Numbered from the stretch's first letter, positions 24,894 through 33,103 are shown. The stretch: DNA of 64,000 nucleotides from JBFWVD01 sp050246915 (GCA_050246915.1 JBFWVD010000004.1:79027-143026), one strand, 5' to 3'. Notes: generated by a model from the letters alone, not told the origin. Program-made: numbers and translations.

Positions 24894-24919
24894 GATGGCC
24901 CCACTTCCGTGGGGCCATC
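24894..24919. terminator. hairpin between tRNA-Asp and tRNA-Phe
   Basis: GATGGCCCCA (24894-24903) and TGGGGCCATC (24910-24919) form a 10-bp stem with a CTTCCG loop. Read on the minus strand it follows tRNA-Asp and is followed by GCTTCGTTT, so tRNA-Asp may terminate here and tRNA-Phe be transcribed separately; alternatively it is a processing signal. Confidence 0.6.
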
Positions 24920-24934
24920 TGGTGTTTCGTGTCG

Positions 24935-25008
24935 CGGTCCCGACGGGACTTGAACCCGCGACCTCCGGCTTGACAGGCCGGCGTGCACTCCAACTGCACC
25001 ACGGGACC
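24935..25008 (-). tRNA. tRNA-Asp (anticodon GTC)
   Basis: A 74-base cloverleaf with acceptor GGTCCCG/CGGGACC, anticodon loop CTGTCAA between GCCGG and CCGGC-type stem halves, and T loop TTCAAGT. The 3' end is followed by CGA, so CCA is not encoded, unlike the neighbouring tRNA-Phe. Confidence 0.95.
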
Positions 25009-25084
25009 TCTTGCATTTGTTGCGAGAGCGAACGCTACAGCGTCGGACGCGCCGTGCCCAAACAGTTCCCGGTGGTGCGAGCGC

Positions 25085-26083
25085 TCAAGCGACCTGATCG
25101 GTGATCATCACGTCCGGTGGCGGGGGCGGGGGAGGGAGGAAGTTCGGGTCGGTGGCCAGCTTCATGCCGGCCAACTCGTGCAGCGTTCGGCGCATCGAGT
25201 CGGGGGAGCCATCGAGGAACATCACGTTGCCCCGGCCCACCTCGGCCATCTGGCGGACGGTCTCGGTCCACATGGCGAACAAGATCAGCGACGGGTCGAC
25301 GTTCTGCGATTCCATCTGGGTGGCTGCCTCGGTGAGGCCGCGTGCGACCTCCTGACGGAACAAGGCCACGCCCTGGCCCCGCAGCTGAGCAGCCAGCTTC
25401 TCGGCCTCAGCGGCGATGCGGATGGCGGCGCCTTCGGCCTCGGCCTCCTTGGTGCGGCGGATGAGCAGCGCGTCGCCCTCGTTGGTGGCCGCGGCCTTGA
25501 GGTTGTTGGACGCCACGACGCGGGCCATCGAGTCGGTGATGACGGCGTCGAAGGTGACGTCGTTGAGCTGCACGTCGATGAGGTGATAGCCCCACGTCTC
25601 GAGCGTCTCGTCGAGCTGGGCCTTCACCTCGGCCACGATCTCCGAACGCAGGGCGAGGATCTCGTTCTGCTTCTTGGTGGCCACGAACCCGCGCACCGAG
25701 CCTTCGATGGATCGGGCCAGCGCCGTCATGAACGCCTTGTCGTTGACGAACTTGAAGGCCACCGCCTTGATGGTCTCCTCGGAGTCGTTGATGGGCGCGT
25801 AGAGCAACATTGCGGCGAAGTGGACGTTGGCCTGGTCGGCGGTGATGGCCTGGAACCCGAGTTCCACCGACTGGTTCTGCAACGACGGCTTGGACTGGAT
25901 CTTCTCTATGAACGGGATCAGCCAGTTGAGACCCGGCCGCAGCACCCGGCGGTACTTGCCGAAGATGGTGACGACACCCACCTTGCCCTGTTCGATCGTC
26001 TTGAACGACGAGAAGAACACGATGACGGCGATGACCACGATGACGATGATGCCGATGGTGGAGTTGCTCACTTCTGCGTACAT
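25085..26083 (-). CDS. SPFH/band 7 (stomatin-like) membrane protein
   Basis: A 332-residue protein with one N-terminal membrane helix (IGIIVIVVIAVIVFFSSF), then the SPFH domain starting TIEQGKVGVVTIFGKYRRVLRPG. A helical, probably coiled-coil region (EAEAEGAAIRIAAEAEKLAAQLRG) leads to a C-terminal run of seven prolines. SPFH proteins build membrane microdomain scaffolds and often hold proteases or channels; no NfeD partner lies adjacent. ATG 26083 is preferred to GTG 26089 because AAAGGA sits seven bases upstream of the ATG. Confidence 0.87.
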   Translation of the reverse strand: MYAEVSNSTIGIIVIVVIAVIVFFSSFKTIEQGKVGVVTIFGKYRRVLRPGLNWLIPFIEKIQSKPSLQNQSVELGFQAITADQANVHFAAMLLYAPINDSEETIKAVAFKFVNDKAFMTALARSIEGSVRGFVATKKQNEILALRSEIVAEVKAQLDETLETWGYHLIDVQLNDVTFDAVITDSMARVVASNNLKAAATNEGDALLIRRTKEAEAEGAAIRIAAEAEKLAAQLRGQGVALFRQEVARGLTEAATQMESQNVDPSLILFAMWTETVRQMAEVGRGNVMFLDGSPDSMRRTLHELAGMKLATDPNFLPPPPPPPDVMITDQVA

Positions 26084-26196
26084 GCCCACGTCCTTTCCCT
26101 TGCGACCTCGGAGCGTTGCAGGCGGCCGGTGGCCCAGGGTGGATGGGGCGTTCGCTCAACCGTGTTGGACGTGACCGGAGGCACGTCGTGATGAGG

Positions 26197-26202
26197 CAGG
26201 AT
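26197..26202 (+). promoter_or_regulatory. -10 element CAGGAT for the two-domain VOC gene, leaderless
   Basis: CAGGAT ends six bases before ATG 26209, which supports that start over the ATG at 26191. Confidence 0.4.
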
Positions 26203-26208
26203 AGGCGG

Positions 26209-27111
26209 ATGCGTCCACCTGTCGAAGTTCGCCGGTTCCTGCACTGCAACTACAACTGCAACGACGTCGGGCACCTCGAGCGTTGGTACCAGCCGTTGTT
26301 CGATCTGAAACCGATCATGCGCACGGCCACCACCGGCATGGACGGGACGCCGTTCGGCATCTACGACGAAGTCGGCTCCGACACCGTGTTCCTCTACGAC
26401 CATCGCGGTGGTCGCCATTCGAACTCGCTGGAGTTGGTGCAGTGGACCACGCCCCCCACCTTCGGCCATCCATATCCCGCGCCGTGGTATCGCGGCATGC
26501 AGTCGGTGGGCTATCAGGTGGAGGACCTCGAAGCGGTGGCCACGAGAGCCGTGGCCACCGGCGGCACATTGGTGCGTCGCAGCGCCGACTGGCTGCTGCT
26601 GAAAGACCCGGAAGGCGTGAGCGTCGAGGTGATCCGAGGAGAAGGGCCAACGACGTTCAGCACCATCCGCATCGTGGTGTCCGATATGGAGCGAACGCTC
26701 GGGTGGTGGAAGCAACTGGGGTTCACCGAGACCGACGAGGTGCCCTTCATCCCTGGCGCCGAGGCCTATCCCGACGATGGCTCGCACGCCGTGAGCGAGG
26801 AGCGCGCCATCGTCGCCACCGATGATCCGACCTTCGCGCTCATCTTCACGACGTTCTCCGGACCGATACCCGAGGGGCCGACGTATGCGATGCCGTATCA
26901 CCATGCGCTCTATCGCATGGCAATGGCAGTTGACGACGTGAAGGCATCGACCGCTGCGCTCGACGAACTGGGTATTCCCCGTCAGCCCTACTACACGTTT
27001 GCGCTGCCGGGCACGAAGCTCACCGACGGACTCACCATCTTGTTCATCCGTGACCCCGATGGGATCTTGGTGGAGTTGGTCGACCGCCCGCGGAAGTTGT
27101 TCGCGAAGTGA
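26209..27111 (+). CDS. two-domain VOC family protein
   Basis: A 300-residue protein with two VOC modules: residues ~5-145 (HCNYNCNDVGHLERWYQPLF ... KDPEGVSVEVIRG) and ~150-298 (FSTIRIVVSDMERTLGWWKQLGF ... FIRDPDGILVELVDRP). Duplicated VOC proteins include extradiol dioxygenases and related isomerases; metal ligands are plausible (His, then Glu in VSVEV and LVELV), but the substrate is unknown. Its stop overlaps the GTG of the dienelactone-hydrolase-like gene, so the two are translationally coupled and probably work in one degradation pathway. Confidence 0.82.
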   Translation: MRPPVEVRRFLHCNYNCNDVGHLERWYQPLFDLKPIMRTATTGMDGTPFGIYDEVGSDTVFLYDHRGGRHSNSLELVQWTTPPTFGHPYPAPWYRGMQSVGYQVEDLEAVATRAVATGGTLVRRSADWLLLKDPEGVSVEVIRGEGPTTFSTIRIVVSDMERTLGWWKQLGFTETDEVPFIPGAEAYPDDGSHAVSEERAIVATDDPTFALIFTTFSGPIPEGPTYAMPYHHALYRMAMAVDDVKASTAALDELGIPRQPYYTFALPGTKLTDGLTILFIRDPDGILVELVDRPRKLFAK

Positions 27112-27842
27112 CTGCCCCGACGAGCGTCATCTTGAACGTCGGCGGAGCGTCGACGCCGACCCTGGTGTACGACCTCCCTGGTCCCGGTCCGCATCCAGCC
27201 GTCGTGCTGTCACCAGAGGCATACGGCATCAACGAGTTCACCCGTGATGTTGCGTCGCGGCTCAACGCTGCCGGCTATGTGGTGGTGGTGCCTGACTACT
27301 ACCGGGGCAATGGCTTGAAGGAACCGGACAACTACCTCGACTTCTCGGAGGTCATGGAGTTCATCGGCAACCTCGACTTCGTCGAAGCGACCCGTGACAT
27401 CCTTGCCGGCATCGACCACGCGCGATCGTTGTCCAACGTCGACGGCGACCGCGTTGCGGTATGGGGCTATTGCACCGGCTCGACGCTGGCGATGTTGTCG
27501 GCCGCGGTCGATCGACGACTGGCGGCGGCGGTGATCTTCTTCCCGAGCCAGCCGACGTTCCCCGTGCACGACGACCGCCATCCGCTCGACCCGATCGATG
27601 TGCTCTGGGCGGTGAAGTGCCCCATCCAGTTCATCTACGGCGATGCCGACGAGATCCTTGTGGACCTGATGCCGGAAGTGGCGCGCCGACTGACGGCGTG
27701 GCGGATCGACCATCGCATCGACGTGTACCCCGGTGCAGGGCATGCTTTCAGTGCGCCGGTGGCCCCGCTGCGCAACGACGCCGCCGATGTAGCGTCGTGG
27801 GCTGATGCCACGGCGTTCCTGGCTCTGCACCTGCAGGGCTGA
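27108..27842 (+). CDS. dienelactone hydrolase-family protein
   Basis: A 244-residue alpha/beta hydrolase with the DLH-type cysteine nucleophile Cys122 in VWGYCTGSTLAML, the acid residue in YGDADEILVD and the histidine in PGAGHAFSA. The family opens lactone rings such as dienelactone in ring-cleavage pathways, although many members have other ester substrates. GTG 27108 overlaps the TGA of the two-domain VOC gene by four bases. The pairing with a possible extradiol-dioxygenase-like VOC protein fits aromatic or lactone breakdown, which is inference. Confidence 0.86.
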   Translation: MTAPTSVILNVGGASTPTLVYDLPGPGPHPAVVLSPEAYGINEFTRDVASRLNAAGYVVVVPDYYRGNGLKEPDNYLDFSEVMEFIGNLDFVEATRDILAGIDHARSLSNVDGDRVAVWGYCTGSTLAMLSAAVDRRLAAAVIFFPSQPTFPVHDDRHPLDPIDVLWAVKCPIQFIYGDADEILVDLMPEVARRLTAWRIDHRIDVYPGAGHAFSAPVAPLRNDAADVASWADATAFLALHLQG

Positions 27843-27863
27843 GCACCCTGTCCTGCGCTCGCG

Positions 27864-28313
27864 TCAATCCTTCTTGCGCGAGGCGATGAACACGGGGATG
27901 ACGCGTTCGGTCTTGGCCTGGTACTCGGCGTAGTTGGGGAAGGCGGCCACGGCGCGCTCCCACCACAGTGCACGCTCCTCACCCGCGATCTCGCGAACGT
28001 CGACGTCGAATGGTTCGGGCCCGTCCTGCACAGCGACCTGGTCGGGGTTGGCGAGGAGGTTGCTGACCCACACGGGGTTCTTGGGAGCGCCGCCCATGGA
28101 GGCCACCAGCGCGTACTCACCCTCGTGCTCGACTCGCATGAGGGCGAACTTGCGGACCTTGCCGCTCGTGCGACCCTTGGTGATCACCAGGATGATCGGC
28201 TGCCCGGTATCGCGCAGCGTGTTGGCCTTGGTACCCCCCGATGCCACGTACGTGTCGACTTGTTCGCGCACCCACTTGATCGGGCTGGGCTCGTACTCAC
28301 CGGTGACTGGCAT
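27864..28313 (-). CDS. F420-dependent deazaflavin nitroreductase-family protein
   Basis: A 149-residue split-barrel protein of the Ddn/nitroreductase group that uses reduced F420. Recognisable parts are PIILVITKGRTSGKVRKFALMRVEHEGEYALVASMGG in pieces, and NPVWVSNLLANPDQVAVQDG. Such enzymes reduce quinones or xenobiotics. ATG 28313 is chosen because TATGCT sits six bases upstream and the conserved part starts shortly after; the open frame further upstream looks non-coding. It is convergent with the dienelactone-hydrolase gene. Confidence 0.85.
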   Translation of the reverse strand: MPVTGEYEPSPIKWVREQVDTYVASGGTKANTLRDTGQPIILVITKGRTSGKVRKFALMRVEHEGEYALVASMGGAPKNPVWVSNLLANPDQVAVQDGPEPFDVDVREIAGEERALWWERAVAAFPNYAEYQAKTERVIPVFIASRKKD

Positions 28314-28319
28314 GGGCGG

Positions 28320-28325
28320 AGCATA
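28320..28325 (-). promoter_or_regulatory. -10 element TATGCT for the F420-dependent reductase, leaderless
   Basis: On the minus strand TATGCT is followed by CCGCCC and ATG 28313; no Shine-Dalgarno sequence is present. Confidence 0.55.
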
Positions 28326-28504
28326 CGGGGATGATCGACACCTCTTCGGCCGGTACCATCGTCGTTGCCATCCATCCGGCCGGTCGACGGGGGCACCCCG
28401 CGCGCCCGGCTCAGGCCTCCGAGCGCGCTCCTCGGTGAGGTTGGCGGACCCCAACGACAGGTCACGACTGCGCCCGTGGCCGACTCGCTCAGGACCGCAC
28501 GCTC

Positions 28505-29752
28505 ATGTCGTATCGACGGCTCATGAAGTACCCCGCTTGGACCCGCTACGTCGCGGCCTGCATCTTGTCCAGGGTTCCCGGCACCATGCCGGTGTTCGGT
28601 CTGGTGCTCGCCGGGCGGGAGATCGGCTCGTTCGGCCTCGGTGGTCGCCTCGCGGCGGTGTACACCGTGACCGGCATGGTCACCTCGGTGTGGGGTGGCC
28701 GATACCTCGATCGCAACGACGTGCGCGTCGGTTTGCGACGCGCTGGCATTGCCGTCGGTGTGGTGGCTGTGGCGATCGCCGCCGCAGTGGCCTTCACCGA
28801 GAATGTGCCATTGGTGGCGGCACTTTCGGTGGCCCTCGGGGCGGTGATCGCTCCCATCCCCGGTGGCTATCGCGCGCTGCTGCCCACGGTCGTGCCGCCC
28901 GAAGAGATCGGTGCTGCGTATGCCTTCGATGGGGTCTGCATCGAGTTGTGTTTCGTCACCGGCCCGGCGGTGGCCGGGTTGGTCGCCTTCGTGAGTGGGC
29001 CCTCGGCGGTGTTCGTGGCCATGAGCGTGTGCGCACTGGCGGGGGCCTATGCCGTGCATCGGCTTCCATCGGCGCCGGCACAGCACAGCGCCGACACCCC
29101 GGTGCACGAGGGATCACAGCTCAAGATCCGCGCGATGCAAGGCGCGGTGGCAGGTGCCGTCGCTCTTGGCATCTCGATCGGGTGCGTCGATGCCACCTTT
29201 CCCGCCTTCGCGTCGGACCTTGGTCACGACGCTGCGGTTGGGGGACTGTTCGTGGCGTGCATGGCCTTCGGGAGCGGCAGCGGTGGACTGCTCTTCGGAC
29301 CGAAGGCGGCGGCGAGCTCCAACCTCGGTCTCAACGCGGTGTCGATGCTGATGTTGTTCGGCGTGCTGGTCCTGCCGTTCGCGGTGGCGCCCAACATCGG
29401 CCTCGCCGCGCTGATGGCGCTGGCTGCCGGAGCGCCGTTCGCCGTGATGAGCACCTCGTGCAGCGTTCTCGTGCAAAAGAGCGTGCCTGCCACCCGTACC
29501 AGCGAGGCGTTCTCCATGCTCAACGCGGCGATCCTCGGCGGCTCGGCTGTCGGCGCGGGACTGTCCTCGGTGTTGGTCGACTCGGCCGGCCCTCGTAGTG
29601 CGATGGCGGTGGCGAGCGGCCCGGCGGTCATCGTCGGTGCGGTGCTGTTGTGGACCTCGAGCCATCCGCCTCGTGAGTCCCCGGCGGTCTCGTCCGTTGC
29701 CGACGGCGGCGTCGGTGACGGTGCCGGGCGCGGTCGATCGTCAACGCGTTAG
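28505..29752 (+). CDS. MFS transporter
   Basis: A 415-residue membrane protein with about 12 helices and an MFS-like loop motif (GGRYLDRNDVRVGLRR). The first helix begins RYVAACILSRVPGTMPVFGLVL, and a Gly/Ala-rich core includes ALGAVIAPIPGGYRALLP. It resembles the putative multidrug or sugar efflux MFS proteins of actinobacteria, with no substrate evident. The hydrophilic C-terminal ~25 residues (SSVADGGVGDGAGRGRS) look disordered. It ends 49 bases before tRNA-Glu. Confidence 0.8.
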   Translation: MSYRRLMKYPAWTRYVAACILSRVPGTMPVFGLVLAGREIGSFGLGGRLAAVYTVTGMVTSVWGGRYLDRNDVRVGLRRAGIAVGVVAVAIAAAVAFTENVPLVAALSVALGAVIAPIPGGYRALLPTVVPPEEIGAAYAFDGVCIELCFVTGPAVAGLVAFVSGPSAVFVAMSVCALAGAYAVHRLPSAPAQHSADTPVHEGSQLKIRAMQGAVAGAVALGISIGCVDATFPAFASDLGHDAAVGGLFVACMAFGSGSGGLLFGPKAAASSNLGLNAVSMLMLFGVLVLPFAVAPNIGLAALMALAAGAPFAVMSTSCSVLVQKSVPATRTSEAFSMLNAAILGGSAVGAGLSSVLVDSAGPRSAMAVASGPAVIVGAVLLWTSSHPPRESPAVSSVADGGVGDGAGRGRSSTR

Positions 29753-29801
29753 CGGGTGGGTCTCGCCAGCCGGTAACGTCGGCGTGCTTCACGCGCGTCC
29801 T

Positions 29802-29874
29802 GCCCCCATCGTCTAGCGGCCTAGGACACCACCCTTTCAAGGTGGCGGCACGGGTTCGAATCCCGTTGGGGGTG
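29802..29874 (+). tRNA. tRNA-Glu (anticodon TTC), element integration site
   Basis: A 73-base cloverleaf with acceptor GCCCCCA/TGGGGGT, anticodon stem CCACC/GGTGG around CTTTCAA, and T loop TTCGAAT; CCA is not encoded. From the anticodon loop (29834) onward its sequence is exactly repeated at 33104-33147, the mark of tRNA-targeted integration. Confidence 0.95.
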
Positions 29875-29877
29875 CTC
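29834..29877 (+). repeat. attL: 44-bp direct repeat within tRNA-Glu
   Basis: Runs from the anticodon loop through the tRNA 3' end plus three bases. It is identical to 33104-33147; flanking bases differ at both ends (C versus T before, C versus A after), which fixes the limits of the repeat. Confidence 0.9.
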
Positions 29878-29882
29878 CTCGA

Positions 29883-29908
29883 AGGCCCAAGTCAGATGAC
29901 CTGGGCCT
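29883..29908 (+). terminator. hairpin after tRNA-Glu
   Basis: AGGCCCA (29883-29889) pairs with TGGGCCT (29902-29908), with an inner GTCA/TGAC that can pair further. It lies nine bases after the tRNA and inside the integrated element, so the element appears to supply a new terminator for the tRNA. Confidence 0.6.
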
Positions 29909-29938
29909 CTTGAGTTACAGGGCCCGGATATCGGCCTC

Positions 29939-29958
29939 GTCAGCAATTCTGTCAGCAG
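29939..29958. repeat. paired TGTCAGCAG-type repeats, left end of element
   Basis: GTCAGCA (29939-29945) and TGTCAGCAG (29950-29958) lie 12 bases apart, matching a similar pair at 33002-33021 near the right end. Positions suit arm-type integrase or excisionase binding sites. Confidence 0.45.
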
Positions 29959-29961
29959 GGG

Positions 29962-30375
29962 TTGTTGGTGGTCTGGACGGGACGGCGAGTGATCGCGAAG
30001 CGCGGTGGTCGGTGGCGTGTGGTGGTGCAGGGCAAGGCGGATCCGGTGACGGGGAAGCGTCGCCAGTTGTCTGGTTCGGCGGAGTCAGAGCGGGCGGTCG
30101 TGGCGTTGGAACGTCAATTGCGGTTGCAGGTGGCCAAGGGGTTTCATGATCAGACGACGTTGTCGACGGTGATCACCGAGTGGTGGGCGTCGAGCCCGCG
30201 GTTGGCGGCTTCGAGCCGCGTGCATAACCGGCAGAACTTGGATAGGCACATCGTCCCGGTGCTCGGCGGGCGGAAGGTGTCGGAGATCCGACCCCGGTTG
30301 GTGGCGTCATTCCTGACCCATCTCGCGACGGACAAGGGGCTGAGGCCTGCGACCGTTCGTAAGGTCCGGACCGTG
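29962..30375 (+). pseudogene. truncated tyrosine integrase (N-terminal domains only)
   Basis: About 138 residues of a phage-type tyrosine recombinase. The arm-binding part reads KRGGRWRVVVQGKADPVTGK. The SAM-like core-binding domain includes TLSTVITEWWASSP, NLDRHIVPVLGGRKVSEI and FLTHLATDKGLRPATVRKV. Homology stops abruptly at about 30375; the catalytic domain with the Arg, HxxR and Tyr residues is absent, and the toxin-antitoxin pair begins 58 bases later. The start is TTG 29962 or GTG 29968. Confidence 0.8.
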
Positions 30376-30420
30376 ACGCGGCCGCGGTGCAATCGGGCGG
30401 CGGGCGATCGGTCCGGCCGG

Positions 30421-30426
30421 TACCCT
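30421..30426 (+). promoter_or_regulatory. -10 element TACCCT for the antitoxin gene
   Basis: TACCCT ends seven bases before ATG 30434, and the following bases form a small inverted repeat (ACCC/GGGT) that could be part of an autoregulatory operator. Confidence 0.4.
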
Positions 30427-30433
30427 TTCGGGT

Positions 30434-30691
30434 ATGGCAACGATCGAGCTCGATCCGCAGGTGGTCGCCGCGGCGCAAAGCGAAGCGGATCGCCGCGGGG
30501 TCGATGTGCGTGTCGTTATCACGGAGGCGATACAACGGTTCGTGACCGGCGCGGATTTGACCCGGCTTCTTGCCGAGTTCGACACCGAGGACCAGTCGCG
30601 CCCCGACCCGCTGTCCGACGCAGATGCGCTTTCGATCGCGGCAGAGGAGCTCGCGACGGTACGCGCTGCACGTACCGCCGGCAACACCTGA
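30434..30691 (+). CDS. antitoxin, ribbon-helix-helix-like
   Basis: An 85-residue protein with the beta-strand MATIELDPQVVAAAQ and helices EADRRGVDVRVVITEAIQRFV of a ribbon-helix-helix DNA-binding domain. An acidic tail (LLAEFDTEDQSRPDPLSDADA) would wrap its toxin. Its stop is three bases before the PIN toxin ATG, the usual antitoxin-first order. It probably represses its own promoter. It lies inside the decayed integrated element, where it may stabilise the region against loss. Confidence 0.72.
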   Translation: MATIELDPQVVAAAQSEADRRGVDVRVVITEAIQRFVTGADLTRLLAEFDTEDQSRPDPLSDADALSIAAEELATVRAARTAGNT

Positions 30692-30694
30692 ACG

Positions 30695-31120
30695 ATGCCG
30701 ACGTCTGCCGCCGTGGCGCGGGTGGTCGTTGACCCGAACGTTCTCGTGTCGGCGGCGATCACCTCGGGCACCAGCCGTAGCGTGGTTGACGCCGCGTCCA
30801 CCGGCGTGTTGGTGATCGTCGTGTGCCCGCTGCTCGTCGCCGAGTTGACCGCAGTGCTGGCACGGGAGCGGTTCGAGCGGTGGCGGACCCGTGATCGACT
30901 CGACCGCTATGTCGCCGACATCATCAGCATTGCCGAGCACCACCCGGATCCCTGTCCGATCGCTGCGGTGACCCGCGACCCTGGCGACGACTACCTCGTC
31001 GCTCTCGCCGCGGCGGCCGATGCTGTGATCTGTAGCGGTGACCGGGACTTGCACGCCGCCGCGATCGACGTCGCAGTGTTCACCCCAGGCGAGTTGATCG
31101 AGCGAGTCGCCACCCGCTGA
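30695..31120 (+). CDS. PIN-domain toxin (VapC-like RNase)
   Basis: A 141-residue PIN endoribonuclease of the COG1569-like group. The acidic active site is visible: Asp13 in VVVDPNVLVSA, Glu in LLVAELTAVL, Asp residues in DPGDDYLVALA and the last pair in CSGDRDL. VapC-type toxins cleave tRNA or rRNA to arrest growth. ATG 30695 sits three bases after the antitoxin stop. All catalytic acids are present, so the toxin looks intact, unlike the integrase beside it. Confidence 0.82.
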   Translation: MPTSAAVARVVVDPNVLVSAAITSGTSRSVVDAASTGVLVIVVCPLLVAELTAVLARERFERWRTRDRLDRYVADIISIAEHHPDPCPIAAVTRDPGDDYLVALAAAADAVICSGDRDLHAAAIDVAVFTPGELIERVATR

Positions 31121-31494
31121 GGCCACGACACTCCCACCACTCGGGCGCGGGATCGGGTGTGACTTTCGTTTCTGTGTCGGGTGTGGTGCGGTCCGTTCGG
31201 GTGCTCCCCGGATCCTGCACATCGTCCGGTCGGGCGCGTACGTGTTGGCCCGCCAGTGCCTCGACTCTGGCGGCACGGCCGGCATCCCGGAACTCGTGTT
31301 CAGCGCCAACACGCTCAGGGTGCCTCGCTGGGCGCTCCTGCACATGATCGAGCCCTTGACGTGCGGCGGTGTGGGCGGCCGATCGCCCAACGGGTGGGCC
31401 AGGCGCCGACACCTGCGCCGGTGAACACCAACGCACCTGCAGCCCCTGACCACAACACCTACAGAACGTTGGTGCACCGGTCGATGGGACGGGC
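31121..31494. other. non-coding or decayed stretch within the element
   Basis: 374 bases without a convincing gene. Open frames on both strands give Arg- and Pro-rich products without start signals. It probably contains the promoter of the first lipoprotein copy; no clear -10 or -35 pair was seen. Confidence 0.5.
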
Positions 31495-32031
31495 ATGAAC
31501 GGCATCCGGGCAGCCGTCCCTGCAACCATCGTCGCGTTTTGCGTCATCGCCGCAGGGTGTGGACGTAACCACGCGAACGCTACGGACCGCGAGCGGGCTC
31601 AGATACTCAAGAACGAACCGATCATGCTCGTCCGCCCGCCAGGCGTTGCCCCTGCAGACATCGATGATCTCGTCGTGAAGGACACCGGCTACCGCGACGG
31701 ATGGATCAACGAGAGCATTGCGGTCAACGGTGGATTCGCGGACGTGAACCAAGACCCGAACACGATGTTCGTGGCCATGATCAACGCCGCAATCGAGCGG
31801 GGGTGGCGTGCCGAGGGCGTGCAGTGCGGGACATCGGGCGCCGCGGCCGCGTTCTTTAAGGACTACGGAGACTGGCAGGCCGGGTACGTCGTGAGTGTGT
31901 ATGGCCACGCCATCACCTACTTCGCCGCGACGGATGTTCACGATACTCCGTCGTTACCGTTCAGTCCGCGTCCGACCGATCCGGATTGTCTCGCGAAGCT
32001 CGGCCTCAGGTCTGACCCGGTCCAGGCGTGA
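31495..32031 (+). CDS. lipoprotein, tandem copy 1
   Basis: A 178-residue lipoprotein with signal peptide and lipobox IAAGC (Cys22). The mature domain has RNHANATDRERAQILKNEPI, VVKDTGYRDGW, DVNQDPNTMFVAMINAAI and FFKDYGDWQAGYVVSVYGHAI. No known family is recognised. It is one of three tandem paralogues spaced 572-573 bp apart, whose signal peptides are almost identical at DNA level while the middle portions differ. ATG 31495 has GGGACGG upstream. Its position in an integrated element suggests surface-exposed cargo. Confidence 0.72.
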   Translation: MNGIRAAVPATIVAFCVIAAGCGRNHANATDRERAQILKNEPIMLVRPPGVAPADIDDLVVKDTGYRDGWINESIAVNGGFADVNQDPNTMFVAMINAAIERGWRAEGVQCGTSGAAAAFFKDYGDWQAGYVVSVYGHAITYFAATDVHDTPSLPFSPRPTDPDCLAKLGLRSDPVQA

Positions 32032-32066
32032 TGCCATGCCTCGGTGCGCAGGTCGATAGGACCGGT

Positions 32067-32603
32067 ATGAACGGCATCCGGGCAGCCGTGCCGGCAACCA
32101 TCGTCGCGTTTTGCGTCATCGCCGCAGGGTGTGGACGTAACCACGCGAACGCTACGGACCGCGAGCGGGCTCAGATACTCAAGAACGAGCCGATCATGCT
32201 GTTCCGCCCGCCAGGCGTTGCCCCTGGAAACATCGACGACCTTGTCGTGAAGGACACCGGCTACCGCGACGGATGGACCAGCGAAGGCATCGGTGTGGAG
32301 GGTGGGTTCGCGGACGTGAACCAAGACCCGAACACGATGTTCGTGGCCATGATCAACGCCGCAATCAAGAACGGGTGGCGCTTGGAAGACATTCGATGCG
32401 GGGTATCCGGGGACACGGCCGGGTTCTTCAAAGACTACGGAGACTGGAAGGCTCGATTTGTCGTGAGTGTGTATCGCCATGTCATCCAGTACTTCGCCGG
32501 TACACCGGCTCACGACGAGACGATGCCAGCGTTCAGTGCGCGTCCGACCGATCCGGAGTGTCTCGCGAAGCTCGGCTTCGAGTCTGACCCGGTCCAGGCG
32601 TGA
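32067..32603 (+). CDS. lipoprotein, tandem copy 2
   Basis: 178 residues, the same length as copy 1, with the same signal peptide and lipobox. Differences cluster in the mature domain: GGFADVNQDPNTMF is kept, while NGWRLEDIRCGVSGDTAGFF and YRHVIQYFAGTPAHDE replace the copy 1 versions. Both conserve Cys in the IRCG/VQCG segment and a Cys near the C-terminus (PECLAKLG), suggesting a disulfide in the mature protein. ATG 32067 matches the copy 1 start; the upstream in-frame ATG 32031 is not favoured. Confidence 0.72.
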   Translation: MNGIRAAVPATIVAFCVIAAGCGRNHANATDRERAQILKNEPIMLFRPPGVAPGNIDDLVVKDTGYRDGWTSEGIGVEGGFADVNQDPNTMFVAMINAAIKNGWRLEDIRCGVSGDTAGFFKDYGDWKARFVVSVYRHVIQYFAGTPAHDETMPAFSARPTDPECLAKLGFESDPVQA

Positions 32604-32639
32604 TGCCCATACTTCTCGTCGCTGAGTAGGTGAACGGCC

Positions 32640-32963
32640 TTGAACGGCAGTCGGGCAGCCGTGCCTGCAACCATCGTCGCGTTGTGCGTCATCGCCGCAG
32701 GGTGTGGACGTAACCACGCGAACGCTACGGACCGCGAGCGGGCTCAGATACTCAAGAACGAGCCGATCATGCTGTTCCGCCCGCCAGGCGTTGCCCCTGG
32801 AAACATCGACGACCTTGTCGTGAAGGACACCGGCTACCGCGACGGATGGACCAGCGAGAGCATCGGCGTCGACGGGGCCTTCGCCGACGCCGCATCGTGG
32901 GCTGACGTAGCGGCGCCGAAGTCAACGACTTCTACGGTAGCTGTCGCATACTCCATCGGCTGA
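32640..32963 (+). pseudogene. lipoprotein, truncated tandem copy 3
   Basis: 107 residues, of which the first ~82 match copy 2 (same lipobox IAAGC, VVKDTGYRDGWTSESIGV). After GVDGAFAD the sequence departs completely and ends in SYSIG-like unrelated residues, so the C-terminal half with both conserved cysteines is missing. The start would be TTG 32640 in place of the ATG of copies 1 and 2. Probably a non-functional copy cut by recombination near the element's right end. Confidence 0.65.
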
Positions 32964-33001
32964 GCGTTGAGCGTGCCCGGGTGTCGTTCGGCAACTTCGG
33001 C

Positions 33002-33021
33002 TGTCAGCAGATTGTCAGCAG
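33002..33021. repeat. paired TGTCAGCAG repeats, right end of element
   Basis: Two exact TGTCAGCAG copies, 33002-33010 and 33013-33021, 11 bases apart and about 85 bases inside attR. Together with 29939-29958 they fit integrase arm sites. Confidence 0.45.
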
Positions 33022-33103
33022 ACCGGCCGACATCGGCCGGACTCGGAGGGATCTCGTGCATTGTGACCTGCGTGTTTGGACCGTCGAGACCCGATTCTTT
33101 GCT

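Larger units (their letters stand above)
31495..32963 (+). repeat. three tandem ~573-bp gene duplications
   Basis: Starts at 31495, 32067 and 32640. The first ~130 bp of each copy are nearly identical; divergence is concentrated after residue ~75, and copy 3 leaves the alignment at about residue 82. Copies 2 and 3 share variants absent from copy 1 (LFRPPGVAPGNIDD versus LVRPPGVAPADIDD), so copy 3 derives from copy 2 or a shared parent. Confidence 0.85.

Noticed and set aside
30376..30732. Continuation of the integrase frame through the antitoxin gene
   Set aside because: Integrase-like sequence ends at about 30375. The rest is an out-of-frame reading of the antitoxin gene, so the integrase is treated as truncated.
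32834..33061. A 75-residue minus-strand frame near attR
   Set aside because: It is antisense to the truncated lipoprotein copy and the repeat region, with no start signal or family.
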